A DNA stretch of 44,350 nt from Deltaproteobacteria bacterium. Its GTDB lineage: Bacteria > Desulfobacterota > Syntrophia > Syntrophales > JAFGHS01. Every line of letters starts with the position of its first letter. Position 1 is the stretch's first letter. Of this stretch, positions 16,031 to 23,769 are shown in pieces. The stretch covers positions 1 through 44,350 of the forward strand of contig JAFGHS010000130.1 of assembly GCA_016930075.1 (NCBI GenBank), written 5' to 3'. The position numbers and the translations under genes are program-made. A model generated the notes under the pieces. The model ran no database searches and was not told the origin of the DNA. It saw nothing but the letters and a program-made list of their open reading frames with translations.

Positions 16031-16110
16031 CTCGCACCTCCTGATGACAGCAGTCATTGATTAACGACATTTCCAAGCTAAAAAAAACGTATGGGCATTT
16101 TCAGAAGCGA

Positions 16111-16139
16111 ATATTATGAGAGCCTGCTTTTTCTGTCAA
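16111..16139 (-). promoter_or_regulatory. Sigma70-type promoter for the orphan TRAP receptor gene
   Basis: On the minus strand, TTGACA (16139-16134) and TAATAT (16116-16111) are separated by exactly 17 bases, 81 bases before the ATG at 16030. Confidence 0.7.
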
Positions 16140-16219
16140 TCAAAAAGGGATCAAATGTGAATCAACCGGATTGTGCAAAAAAATGTTCCGAAAATGAAAG
16201 ACAAGCGGATAGTTTCTTA

Positions 16220-16248
16220 TTGACATAGATAATCCCATCTTCTATATT
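16220..16248 (+). promoter_or_regulatory. Sigma70-type promoter for the amino acid ABC transporter operon
   Basis: TTGACA (16220-16225) and TATATT (16243-16248) are separated by exactly 17 bases, near consensus, with the first gene of the operon at 16300. It is divergent from the TRAP receptor promoter, with about 80 bases between the two -35 boxes. Confidence 0.75.
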
Positions 16249-16264
16249 CCGCACGCCAATAATA

Positions 16265-16280
16265 ATATTGTTATCAATAT
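16265..16280 (+). promoter_or_regulatory. Palindrome in the transporter leader, possible operator
   Basis: ATATTG (16265-16270) and CAATAT (16275-16280) form a perfect inverted repeat with a TTAT loop, 17 bases downstream of the -10 box. The position suits a repressor site near the transcription start; the AT-rich stem would be weak as RNA. Confidence 0.4.
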
Positions 16281-16299
16281 AATAAGGAAAGGTCTTGTA

Positions 16300-17043
16300 A
16301 TGAAAAAAATCATTATACTGATGTTTTGTCTTTTGTCTGTGGTCGTTGCCGGATGTTCTAAGAAAGATGACGACAAGATGATCAAGGTAGCCGTGTGTCC
16401 GATGTCGCCGCCGAACATGTATGAGGAAAACGGGAAGTATCTGGGCATGGATCTGGAAATATTTGAGGGATTCTGCAAGGCCCGAAACCGACAGTACAAG
16501 ATAACCTCATACGACTGGCAGGGCATGCTGGGGGCCGTGATCGGAAAACAGGCCGATGTTGCCTTTTCGGCCATATCCATCACCGACAAGCGCAAGGAAG
16601 TGATGGATTTTTCCAAACCCTATATGGACAATACCTGGAATCTGGTCAGTCTGAAAAGCAAGAATATCGTCATTAAAGACCTGGCCGAGTTGAAAAAATA
16701 TACGATCGGTTATCCTCGCGGCATGGCGTACACCGGCTTCATCAAGGACAAACTTGAACCGGAGGGCATATACAGGCTGAGCGATGTCAAAATGTATCCC
16801 ACCTACAATGAAGTTCTGGCCGACCTGAGAAACGGGAATCTGGATATGGCTTTTCTCGATGGGTCGGTGGCCTCGGTTTACAAGAAAAAAATTGACATTC
16901 AGGACAGCTACGTTTTTACCGGGTTTGACATGTTTGGTTTTGCTTTTTCCAAAGGGTCGCCGTTGCGCGATGATTTTAACCGCTACCTCGACGAACTGGG
17001 CCCGGTGAAGCTGAAGTCCATTGTGGACAAGTGGATGAATTAG
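16300..17043 (+). CDS. Polar amino acid ABC transporter, substrate-binding lipoprotein
   Basis: A 247-residue receptor of the family 3 solute-binding proteins (HisJ/GlnH type). A lipoprotein signal peptide ends in the lipobox VVAGC with lipidated Cys19. Family features are YLGMDLEIFEGFCKA, the ISITDKRKEVMDFSKPYM segment with the ligand-contact Arg, and the C-terminal FNRYLDELGP. It is the first gene of a receptor-permease-ATPase-permease operon. It is membrane-anchored despite the Gram-negative setting, which is common in deltaproteobacteria. The ligand is probably a polar amino acid or a related small molecule. Confidence 0.9.
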   Translation: MKKIIILMFCLLSVVVAGCSKKDDDKMIKVAVCPMSPPNMYEENGKYLGMDLEIFEGFCKARNRQYKITSYDWQGMLGAVIGKQADVAFSAISITDKRKEVMDFSKPYMDNTWNLVSLKSKNIVIKDLAELKKYTIGYPRGMAYTGFIKDKLEPEGIYRLSDVKMYPTYNEVLADLRNGNLDMAFLDGSVASVYKKKIDIQDSYVFTGFDMFGFAFSKGSPLRDDFNRYLDELGPVKLKSIVDKWMN

Positions 17044-17061
17044 AGGAAACAAACCGCATAG

Positions 17062-17715
17062 ATGACATTCTGGAAGATCCTGATAATTCTGGCCGAAGGC
17101 GCCGGATATACAATCCTGGTGACTATCGCCGCCATGGTCGCGGGACTGGCTGTCGGACTTCTAACGGCTGTATTGAGCAGATTGCACCGGAAGTATGTCG
17201 ATATTTTTCTCGATGTGTATAAATACATCTTTCGTTCGATTCCCGTCCTGGTCATCCTTTTTCTTGTCTATTTCGGTCTGCCCGGCATTGGTATCAGAGT
17301 CCCGCCGTTTCTTTCAATGGTCGTCAGTCTGGGACTTGTATCCGGCGCCTATCTGGCGGAAATATTCCGGGGCGCCATGGCCGCAGTCAGCAACAACGAA
17401 ATGATGGCTGCCGAAGCCGCGGGACTGAAACGCACGCAGATTTTTTCCCATATCATTTTGCCGCAGATGTTTCGCATGTCCGTTCCGGGCATGATTAATG
17501 AGTTCACATCCATTTTGAAGTACACCCCTTTTGCCTACACGGTGGGAATACCGGAAATCATGAAAGCCGCCATGACTCTGGCCGCCATGACTCTCCGAGG
17601 TCTGGAAATCTATCTGGCTGCGGGGATTATCTACTTTGTTATTTACAAGGGTTTCATCATGATGTTTGCGGCCGTTGAAAAAAAATTTCACATACCCGGA
17701 CTGCTGGTGGAGTAA
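17062..17715 (+). CDS. Polar amino acid ABC transporter permease 1
   Basis: A 217-residue inner-membrane permease of the HisMQ/GlnP family. It has about five hydrophobic segments, the N-terminal SIPVLVILFLVYFGLP signature, and the cytoplasmic EAA loop EAAGLKRTQIFSHIILPQ that docks on the ATPase. It starts 18 bases after the receptor gene. With the second permease at 18470 it would make a heterodimeric channel. Confidence 0.9.
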   Translation: MTFWKILIILAEGAGYTILVTIAAMVAGLAVGLLTAVLSRLHRKYVDIFLDVYKYIFRSIPVLVILFLVYFGLPGIGIRVPPFLSMVVSLGLVSGAYLAEIFRGAMAAVSNNEMMAAEAAGLKRTQIFSHIILPQMFRMSVPGMINEFTSILKYTPFAYTVGIPEIMKAAMTLAAMTLRGLEIYLAAGIIYFVIYKGFIMMFAAVEKKFHIPGLLVE

Positions 17716-17726
17716 ATAAGACTGAC

Positions 17727-18464
17727 ATGGCGTTGATCGAAGTTAAAAATCTTATAAAAAATTTTGACGGGAAGAATATCCTCAGAGGCGTCAATATGGA
17801 ACTCCATGAAGGCCGGTCCAAAGTCGTCATGGGACCTTCAGGGTGCGGAAAAACGACCTTGCTGCGCTGTTTGAATCTATTGATCGCACCTACAGCGGGA
17901 CAGATCATCTTCAAGGGAAACGACATCACCCGCCCGGGTGTGGACATCCGCAGGCTCCGTCAGGACATCGGCTTCGTGTTTCAGCACTTTGCCCTTTATT
18001 CGCACCTGACTGTCGAGGAAAACGTTACTCTCGGACTGCGCAAAATCAAAAAGATGAAGAAGAAAGATGCCGTCGAAAAAGCCACTTATGAATTGGAACG
18101 CGTGGGCATGTTCGATCATCGCAACAAATATCCTGCGCAGTTATCCGGCGGGCAAAAGCAGCGGGCTGCCATTGTCCGTGCGCTGGCTATGGACCCTGCG
18201 GTGATGTTTCTGGATGAGCCGACCTCTGCCCTTGATCCGCAGATGTCCCGTGAAGTGGTAACGGTCATCAACAAACTCTACCTCGACAACATCACCATGT
18301 TGTGCGTCACCCACGACCCTTTTCTGGCCAAATATATCTCCGACAGCATCGTATTCATGCATGAAGGCGTTGTTGTGGCGGAGGATATCGCCGAACGGCT
18401 TTTTTATGACCACGACGACCCACGCATCCGGCAGTTTTTCCTCAGCGTTATTGACCATAGGTAG
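17727..18464 (+). CDS. Polar amino acid ABC transporter ATP-binding protein
   Basis: A 245-residue ATPase of the GlnQ/HisP family. Walker A is GPSGCGKTT (residues 36-44), Q-loop FVFQHF, signature LSGGQKQR (139-146), Walker B VMFLDEP (159-165) and switch His in CVTHD. All catalytic residues are intact. The ribosome-binding site is weak and the gene lies 11 bases after permease 1, so it probably relies on translational coupling. Genes on both sides complete the transporter. Confidence 0.94.
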   Translation: MALIEVKNLIKNFDGKNILRGVNMELHEGRSKVVMGPSGCGKTTLLRCLNLLIAPTAGQIIFKGNDITRPGVDIRRLRQDIGFVFQHFALYSHLTVEENVTLGLRKIKKMKKKDAVEKATYELERVGMFDHRNKYPAQLSGGQKQRAAIVRALAMDPAVMFLDEPTSALDPQMSREVVTVINKLYLDNITMLCVTHDPFLAKYISDSIVFMHEGVVVAEDIAERLFYDHDDPRIRQFFLSVIDHR

Positions 18465-18469
18465 CCGTC

Positions 18470-19135
18470 ATGAATGTTTTTCTCAATGATCTGATTGCTT
18501 ATTGGCCGCAAATCCTGATGGGGCTGAAAAACACGCTTCTTCTCATGGCCGTTATGTCGATAACGGGATTTTTCGGCGGCATCGGCGTTTTTTACCTTTC
18601 CATCAGCAAATGGGAAATTGTGCGGAAATGGACGCAGAGCTATATATCCTTCTTTATCGGAACGCCGCTTTTGGTTCACCTTTTTCTGATGTATTACGGA
18701 TTACCCCGGCTCGGCATTCATCTGTCGGCGTTTACAGTTTGCGTTATCGGTTTTACTCTGAATGTGTCGGCATATAACGCCCGATATTTGATGACTGCCT
18801 ATCGCGGTTTGCACAAATCGGAACTGGATGCCGCCCTTGCCCAGGGCTTTACCCCTTTTGAAACCTTCCGTCTGATCATTCTGCCCCAGGTGCTGCGCCT
18901 TTCCGTTCCTTCATTGACCAATCAGGTGATTCAGAATATCAAAGACACTTCCGTAGCTTTTCTGATTCAATACCCGGATTTCTTTACCCAGATGCAGGAG
19001 ATTGCGGCTGTCAACTTCCAGTTTTTCAAGGCCTACATGACGGCCGGCCTGGTCTATATGGCCATGGTTTCAGTCATTGTCGTTGCGGCCCGAAAAATGG
19101 AAAGGCAAATAGCCCTGCCGGGTCTCCAGACGTAA
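18470..19135 (+). CDS. Polar amino acid ABC transporter permease 2
   Basis: A 221-residue HisMQ-family permease with FFIGTPLLVHLFLMYYGLP, matching permease 1's signature, and the EAA-type loop LDAALAQGFTPFETFRLIILPQ. It starts 5 bases after the ATPase stop and closes the operon. The convergent DUF362 gene ends 91 bases downstream, and no strong terminator hairpin is seen between them. Confidence 0.9.
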   Translation: MNVFLNDLIAYWPQILMGLKNTLLLMAVMSITGFFGGIGVFYLSISKWEIVRKWTQSYISFFIGTPLLVHLFLMYYGLPRLGIHLSAFTVCVIGFTLNVSAYNARYLMTAYRGLHKSELDAALAQGFTPFETFRLIILPQVLRLSVPSLTNQVIQNIKDTSVAFLIQYPDFFTQMQEIAAVNFQFFKAYMTAGLVYMAMVSVIVVAARKMERQIALPGLQT

Positions 19136-19226
19136 AACCCTGACTTGCCGAACACACCGCGCAAGGCTCTTTAATCAAATACCGGTGCAGAGGATGTGAT
19201 GATGTGATCTAAAAAATCGGCAACAA

Positions 19227-20372
19227 CTAACCCTTAAATAGCAGTCTCGCCAGTAAAGGGCTTTCAACGGTTATGGCGCCTTCCGGGCACATTTCCTGGC
19301 AGCAGTAACAACGAATGCAGTGTTTATAAAAATGTCTGGGATATTTCTTATCCTGACCGGCCCAGTCGAGGGCCTTTATACCAACAGGGCAGGATTTGAT
19401 GCAAATGCCGCAGCCGGTGCATTTTGATTGATTGACGACGGGGCGCGACGTCGCCATATTTTTGACAAGGCCTTTGATTCCAGCCGAAACGACGATGTCG
19501 GGCGGACGGCGGATGATGTCAAAATCCCGTGCAATGAAGGATTCCAGGGGATCGCCGACCAAATCGATATTTTCATCATGGTACGTACCCAGACCGGATT
19601 TTTCGCCCGGCTCGGATGTGGGTAAAAATTCGGGCTTCATGCGAATGATTCTGCAGGCTACGGCGTCGAGGGCGACGGGATCGGCGGAAAAAAGAATGAC
19701 ATTCATGGGGCGAGGGGTGCCGCTGCCCGGGCCGTTGCCTTCCATGGCCATAACGCCGTCCATCACGTAAAGACGCGGCTTCAGAAAGGTGTTGATGTCC
19801 GTAAGCAATACGCCGAATTGGTAAGCGTCGGCCAATTTCACATGATATTGGGCTTTGAGTATTCCGGGGACGCAGCCGAACTGGTTTTTTACGGCCCCTG
19901 TAAAACGGACCAGACCGTGGGTCTTGAATTTTGGAAGACTGATCAGGCCGTCGCAATCCAAGGCCCCATGCGCAATGGTTAGAAGTTTGTTTTGCAGTGC
20001 TTTGTCATGATGAACGCTTCTGCCGGCATCAAAATCGGCCAATCTCATGCCCAGTTCATCGGCGATTGCCTTCAATCCCGCCTTTTTCATCACAGTTGCG
20101 CTCGAACCAAATCCCGGAGAGTCTCCATAGTAAATATTGGCGCAGCTTTCCTTCAGCAGCATGCCCGCAGCTCTGAATACGGCCGGATGAGTCGTAACGC
20201 ATTTTTCCGGTGGTGCGCCGGACGGGCCATTGGGTTTAAGAAGAATATTTTCACCGGCCTTTATGAAATGCGCCATCCCGCCCAGCAGTTCCATGCCTTT
20301 TTTCACGGCATTATAAACTTCAGCTTCATTGTAAGACATGCAGCGGATCAAGGCGACTTTTGATTTATCCAT
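19227..20372 (-). CDS. DUF362 domain protein with C-terminal 2x[4Fe-4S] ferredoxin domain
   Basis: A 381-residue protein. Residues 1 to about 300 form a DUF362 domain (KPNGPSGAPPEKCVTTHPAVFRA, YYGDSPGFGSS, ISLPKFKTH, FSADPVALDAVA). The tail carries two ferredoxin motifs, CTGCGICIKSCPVG and CIRCYCCQEMCPEG, giving two [4Fe-4S] clusters. DUF362 proteins are widespread in anaerobes and are thought to have redox roles, but their reaction is not established. AAGG lies 8 bases before ATG. The gene starts 12 bases after the M20 peptidase stop and is probably the last gene of that operon. Confidence 0.87.
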   Translation of the reverse strand: MDKSKVALIRCMSYNEAEVYNAVKKGMELLGGMAHFIKAGENILLKPNGPSGAPPEKCVTTHPAVFRAAGMLLKESCANIYYGDSPGFGSSATVMKKAGLKAIADELGMRLADFDAGRSVHHDKALQNKLLTIAHGALDCDGLISLPKFKTHGLVRFTGAVKNQFGCVPGILKAQYHVKLADAYQFGVLLTDINTFLKPRLYVMDGVMAMEGNGPGSGTPRPMNVILFSADPVALDAVACRIIRMKPEFLPTSEPGEKSGLGTYHDENIDLVGDPLESFIARDFDIIRRPPDIVVSAGIKGLVKNMATSRPVVNQSKCTGCGICIKSCPVGIKALDWAGQDKKYPRHFYKHCIRCYCCQEMCPEGAITVESPLLARLLFKG

Positions 20373-20384
20373 ATAGGATACCTT

Positions 20385-21710
20385 TTATGCGCAAAGTGCT
20401 TGAATAATTTCCCGCGTCATCATAATACCGAGGCGTAAATTTTCAAGGGAGATACGTTCGTCAATACCATGGATGCGGCCGACATCGGTACGTTCCAGGA
20501 TCATGGGCGTAAAGCCGTAAGCCGGGTAGCCTCGTTCGCGCCAATAGCGGCCGTCCGTTGCCCCGGCCATGAGAAGGGGAAATACGCCGGCGCCGGGGGC
20601 GTATTTTCCGACGACGGCCGTTACGGCCTGATAAAAAAGACTGTCAACAGGCGCAATTCCTGAAGGAGGCGATGACTGGATGATCTCCATGTCGATACGG
20701 TCGTCGGAGATTTGTCCGACAAGACGGCGATGAAACTCTGCCGCATCCGTTTCGGGGAGCAGGCGGCAATCCAGTTGGGCTTCCGCACGCTCCGGGATGA
20801 CATTGATCTGATAACCGCCATGAACGACATTGACGCTGATGGTATCCCGCAGGAGGGCGTTGGTCAACTTATCGGCGGCGAGGGATTTTCCTGCCAGCTT
20901 CAGGATAACGGGATTGGCAAGACGGCGCAGCATGAATGAAGCGGGTAACTTCTGCGTGTCTGCCAGGGCGGAAAACATGGCCGCGGCTGCTTTGCCTGCC
21001 CGCATTGGTTGCGGCGCTTCTATAATTCTATGCAGGGCGTTAAGCAGGATGACGTTGGCGCTGTTCGGGTGCGGCATGGAGCCATGACCGGGTTCGCCTT
21101 TCGCTGTCAGTTTGAGCCGGAAAATCTGTTTTTCCGCCACGGCAACGGCAAACATGATTCCTTGTCCGAAAAGATCTTTCAGGCCGCCGCTGCCTTCATC
21201 CCAGACCCATTCGGGCTCGATGCTCTGCAGATGATTTTCAACAAGCCAGCGCATGCCGTTGTCTCCTCCCGTCTCCTCGTCAGGTACTGCCGTAAAAACA
21301 ATGGGACGACGGAATTTTACGCCTTCTTTTAAAAGAAGCTCCAGGGCAAGCAAAAACATGATCCCCAGTCCTTTGGTATCCAGCGTGCCGCGCCCCCAGA
21401 CAAAACCGTCGGCAATAAGGCCGCTGAAAGGAGGATGCGTCCACTGAGCCGAATCAGCGGCGACCACATCGATGTGATGATTAATCATGAGAGGCTTCAG
21501 AGCTTCCGTTCCCGCAATACGCGCCACGACCAGACCGCGCCCGGCGACGGGTTCGTGAATGCTGACAGCAGAGGTTATGCTGCGGCTGACTAATTGGTCT
21601 TTCATCCACAGGGCGGCGGGCATTTCATTGCCCGTCGGGTTGGTTGTATCGAACTGCACATAACGGCTCAGTGTTGCCGCCGCATCTTCCACCAATTTTT
21701 TCTCATCCAT
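20385..21710 (-). CDS. M20 family metallopeptidase (ArgE/DapE/CPG2-like)
   Basis: A 441-residue zinc amidohydrolase of the M20 clan, cleaving N-acyl amino acids or dipeptides in the cytoplasm. The di-zinc site is visible: His79-x-Asp81 (NHHID), the bridging Asp111 (GTLDTKG), catalytic Glu145-Glu146 (PDEETGG) and a C-terminal metal His in GRIHGIDERIS. The lid/dimerisation domain is inserted near residues 205-330. AAGGAG lies 7 bases before ATG. No signal peptide is seen. It sits in an operon with an MFS transporter upstream and DUF362 downstream, which fits import and then hydrolysis of an amide or peptide conjugate. A duplicated start fragment precedes it. Confidence 0.88.
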   Translation of the reverse strand: MDEKKLVEDAAATLSRYVQFDTTNPTGNEMPAALWMKDQLVSRSITSAVSIHEPVAGRGLVVARIAGTEALKPLMINHHIDVVAADSAQWTHPPFSGLIADGFVWGRGTLDTKGLGIMFLLALELLLKEGVKFRRPIVFTAVPDEETGGDNGMRWLVENHLQSIEPEWVWDEGSGGLKDLFGQGIMFAVAVAEKQIFRLKLTAKGEPGHGSMPHPNSANVILLNALHRIIEAPQPMRAGKAAAAMFSALADTQKLPASFMLRRLANPVILKLAGKSLAADKLTNALLRDTISVNVVHGGYQINVIPERAEAQLDCRLLPETDAAEFHRRLVGQISDDRIDMEIIQSSPPSGIAPVDSLFYQAVTAVVGKYAPGAGVFPLLMAGATDGRYWRERGYPAYGFTPMILERTDVGRIHGIDERISLENLRLGIMMTREIIQALCA

Positions 21711-21834
21711 TGTTACACTCCTTGCACCTCACCACCCGCTGTTGTCCCCCGCCGGCGGGGGCAGGGGGTGGTTTTGAGGGGGACAACACCCCCGATATCG
21801 CCGCTGCATCTTCCATCAATATTTGGTCGTCCAT
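21703..21834 (-). pseudogene. Duplicated N-terminal fragment of the M20 peptidase gene
   Basis: A 43-codon frame starting at ATG 21834 begins MDDQILMEDAAAIS, parallel to MDEKKLVEDAAATLS of the intact gene; the first 41 bases match at 33 positions. After 14 codons the similarity stops at a GC-rich hairpin element, and the frame runs out just inside the true peptidase start. It has its own GGGGGAAGG site and lies 24 bases after the MFS stop. It is best explained as a partial duplication or a decayed second M20 gene with an inserted repeat. Confidence 0.55.
21741..21787. repeat. 47-base GC-rich inverted-repeat element
   Basis: GTTGTCCCCC (21741-21750) and GGGGGACAAC (21778-21787) are perfect 10-base inverted arms; an internal palindrome CCCCCGCCGGCGGGGG (21746-21761) offers an alternative fold. 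It interrupts the duplicated peptidase start. As RNA it could also modulate read-through from the MFS gene into the peptidase gene. Confidence 0.6.
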
Positions 21835-21858
21835 AACGCCTTCCCCCGACCCTTGACT

Positions 21859-23151
21859 CTACTCCGCCAGGATCGCCTCATCTTTTACTTTCTGCAAATC
21901 TTCCGGATAGGTACGCGAAGCGATCAGGAAAAGAATTCCCGCCACGATGCCGAATATGCCGCACATCATGACGCCCATACCCAGACCGTCCGCGCCGCCG
22001 CCGAGAGTGTCGGAGACGGCACCAACCACATAAGGTCCCCAGGCGCCGCCGAGCATATACTGGGCAAATACGGCAAGTCCCATGGAAAGCCCTTTATGGG
22101 CAACAGGCACAACATCCTGCGATATGGCGGCAATGGCCGGCATGGCCATGGCTGCGGCAATGCCGTAGAAGACGGCAAGGGCAATCCCCAGAGGACTGAA
22201 TTTCGTCAGGATAACCACGATGACCAGACACCCTCCGATGATGTAAGCAAGAGCCGGAATGTACATCCTGCCGCGGGGATTTTTCTTTTGCCAGAAATCG
22301 GCCAGAAAACCGCCCAGGGGCGCGCCGATGATGGCGGCAAGTCCGATGCCGCCTGTGATCAAGCCGGCCGTTGCTTCGGAAATATTCATCATGCGCATCA
22401 TCAAACTGGGAAGCCAGGCAAGGACGGAAGACGTCATGAAAACGGCAATTCCCAATCCGAGATAATACCATCGCATGGTTGGGAGTTTCAAAACATCAAC
22501 AAGAGCAAAATAGAAACTCTTGATGCCGCCTGCCGTTTCGGGCTGTTCGGCGGTTTTATAGTCTTTCATGAAAAAGGCTAAAATGCCGAGTAACACGCCG
22601 GGAACGGCAAAGAACAGGAAAGGGGTTCTCCAGCCCATCCTTGCGGAAATGAGGCCGCCCAACATAACGCCCGCCGCTGCACCGAGAGGGATGGCGATAT
22701 GAAAGATGCCCATGGCCCAGCCGCGTTTTTCTTTGGGGTATGATGCGCTGATCATGGCCGTGCCGCCGGGTACAAAACCTGCTTCGCCCAAGCCGACAAA
22801 GAACCTGGGAATCAGGACGCCTGTAAAGCTGCGGGCAAGTCCCGTGGCAAAGGTCGCAGCGCTCCAGAAAATCGACATAAGGGTGATGGCTTTTCTTCTG
22901 CTCCAACGGTCAACAAGGTAGGCAACGGGAAAGGAAAAGAAGGCCATGCCGAAGATCAGGATCGTATTGGCCATGCCGCACTGAGCATCCGTCAAGCCCA
23001 GATCGATCTTCATGGGCTGAAGGATGACGGAAAAGACCTGACGATCCATGTAATTGATGATGTACAAAAGAGTGCAGACAATGAGCACATAATGGGCCCG
23101 CCATCCGCCTGTTACCAACTCCTTTGGTTGAACCGGCGATTCTTCTTTCAT
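21859..23151 (-). CDS. MFS transporter
   Basis: A 430-residue inner-membrane major facilitator with about 12 hydrophobic helices. Family signatures are the loop 2-3 segment YLVDRWSRRKAI (the DRxxRR-type motif), RFFVGLGEAGFVPGG in helix 4 and the loop 8-9 motif GGFLADFWQKKNPRGR. The NYMDRQVFSVILQP opening in helix 1 is typical of the anion:cation symporter and spinster-like groups that carry organic acids. ATG 23151 has AAGGAGG 9 bases upstream; the GTG one codon earlier is unlikely. With the M20 peptidase and DUF362 genes it forms a likely operon for an imported organic or amino-acyl compound. Confidence 0.88.
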   Translation of the reverse strand: MKEESPVQPKELVTGGWRAHYVLIVCTLLYIINYMDRQVFSVILQPMKIDLGLTDAQCGMANTILIFGMAFFSFPVAYLVDRWSRRKAITLMSIFWSAATFATGLARSFTGVLIPRFFVGLGEAGFVPGGTAMISASYPKEKRGWAMGIFHIAIPLGAAAGVMLGGLISARMGWRTPFLFFAVPGVLLGILAFFMKDYKTAEQPETAGGIKSFYFALVDVLKLPTMRWYYLGLGIAVFMTSSVLAWLPSLMMRMMNISEATAGLITGGIGLAAIIGAPLGGFLADFWQKKNPRGRMYIPALAYIIGGCLVIVVILTKFSPLGIALAVFYGIAAAMAMPAIAAISQDVVPVAHKGLSMGLAVFAQYMLGGAWGPYVVGAVSDTLGGGADGLGMGVMMCGIFGIVAGILFLIASRTYPEDLQKVKDEAILAE

Positions 23152-23227
23152 CACCTGCGGCCTCCTTTATTCGTTTGAAACTTTTAATAATTTTTATGTA
23201 TCCCGTAATCGTCTCAGCATGATGTTT

Positions 23228-23761
23228 TCATTTTTTTCTATTCGGGAAGGGAATAATCATGGATACCTGTTTTTTGTAGTACAGAAAGTCATTGCCAAAA
23301 TCCTTGAAGAGCCTTTTCTCTTCCGTTAATTTCAGATAGGGGATGGTTAAACCATAAAATAGAATCAACAACGCCAGGCAGGCGACGGAGTTCATAAACA
23401 GGGCGACAGCGAAATAATACATGTATGCCCCGAAGACCATGGGATTTCTCGTGTAGCCGTAAGGACCGGAGGTAACCAGTTTTTCCGATCTCGGAGAGAT
23501 AGCCACATTGAATCCGTCGGCCGGTCCTCCTTTCCCGATGATGAATAATGCGGCATTGGACCAGAAAACGAAAAACAATCCAATGGCCAAAAAAAGGAAA
23601 GCGATGGTAAGGCGAAGCACCTCCGGGCCGAAAATTCCCGTATCTATGAATGACCCCGCCCATTTTGAAAATGTTATTAAGCCTGCGGGTATGAGGACGC
23701 CAAAAAGAGTAAATCCGACAGTATAGCCCATCATATGTCGAAGAACTTTTGCTTTTTCCAT
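23228..23761 (-). CDS. Isoprenylcysteine carboxyl methyltransferase / phospholipid methyltransferase-like membrane protein
   Basis: A 177-residue integral membrane protein with four to five hydrophobic segments. It has the ICMT/PEMT-type motif SGPYGYTRNPMVFGAYMYY (S-adenosylmethionine-binding half) and the C-terminal EEKRLFKDFGNDFLYYKKQV, where the Glu-Glu pair and the following Y are conserved. Bacterial members methylate lipids or unknown small molecules. Start 23761 is chosen because GAGGTGA lies about 8 bases upstream and because the longer frame upstream overlaps the acyl-CoA synthetase gene. It follows that gene by 8 bases and is likely co-transcribed. Confidence 0.82.
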   Translation of the reverse strand: MEKAKVLRHMMGYTVGFTLFGVLIPAGLITFSKWAGSFIDTGIFGPEVLRLTIAFLFLAIGLFFVFWSNAALFIIGKGGPADGFNVAISPRSEKLVTSGPYGYTRNPMVFGAYMYYFAVALFMNSVACLALLILFYGLTIPYLKLTEEKRLFKDFGNDFLYYKKQVSMIIPFPNRKK

Positions 23762-23769
23762 GGACCGAT

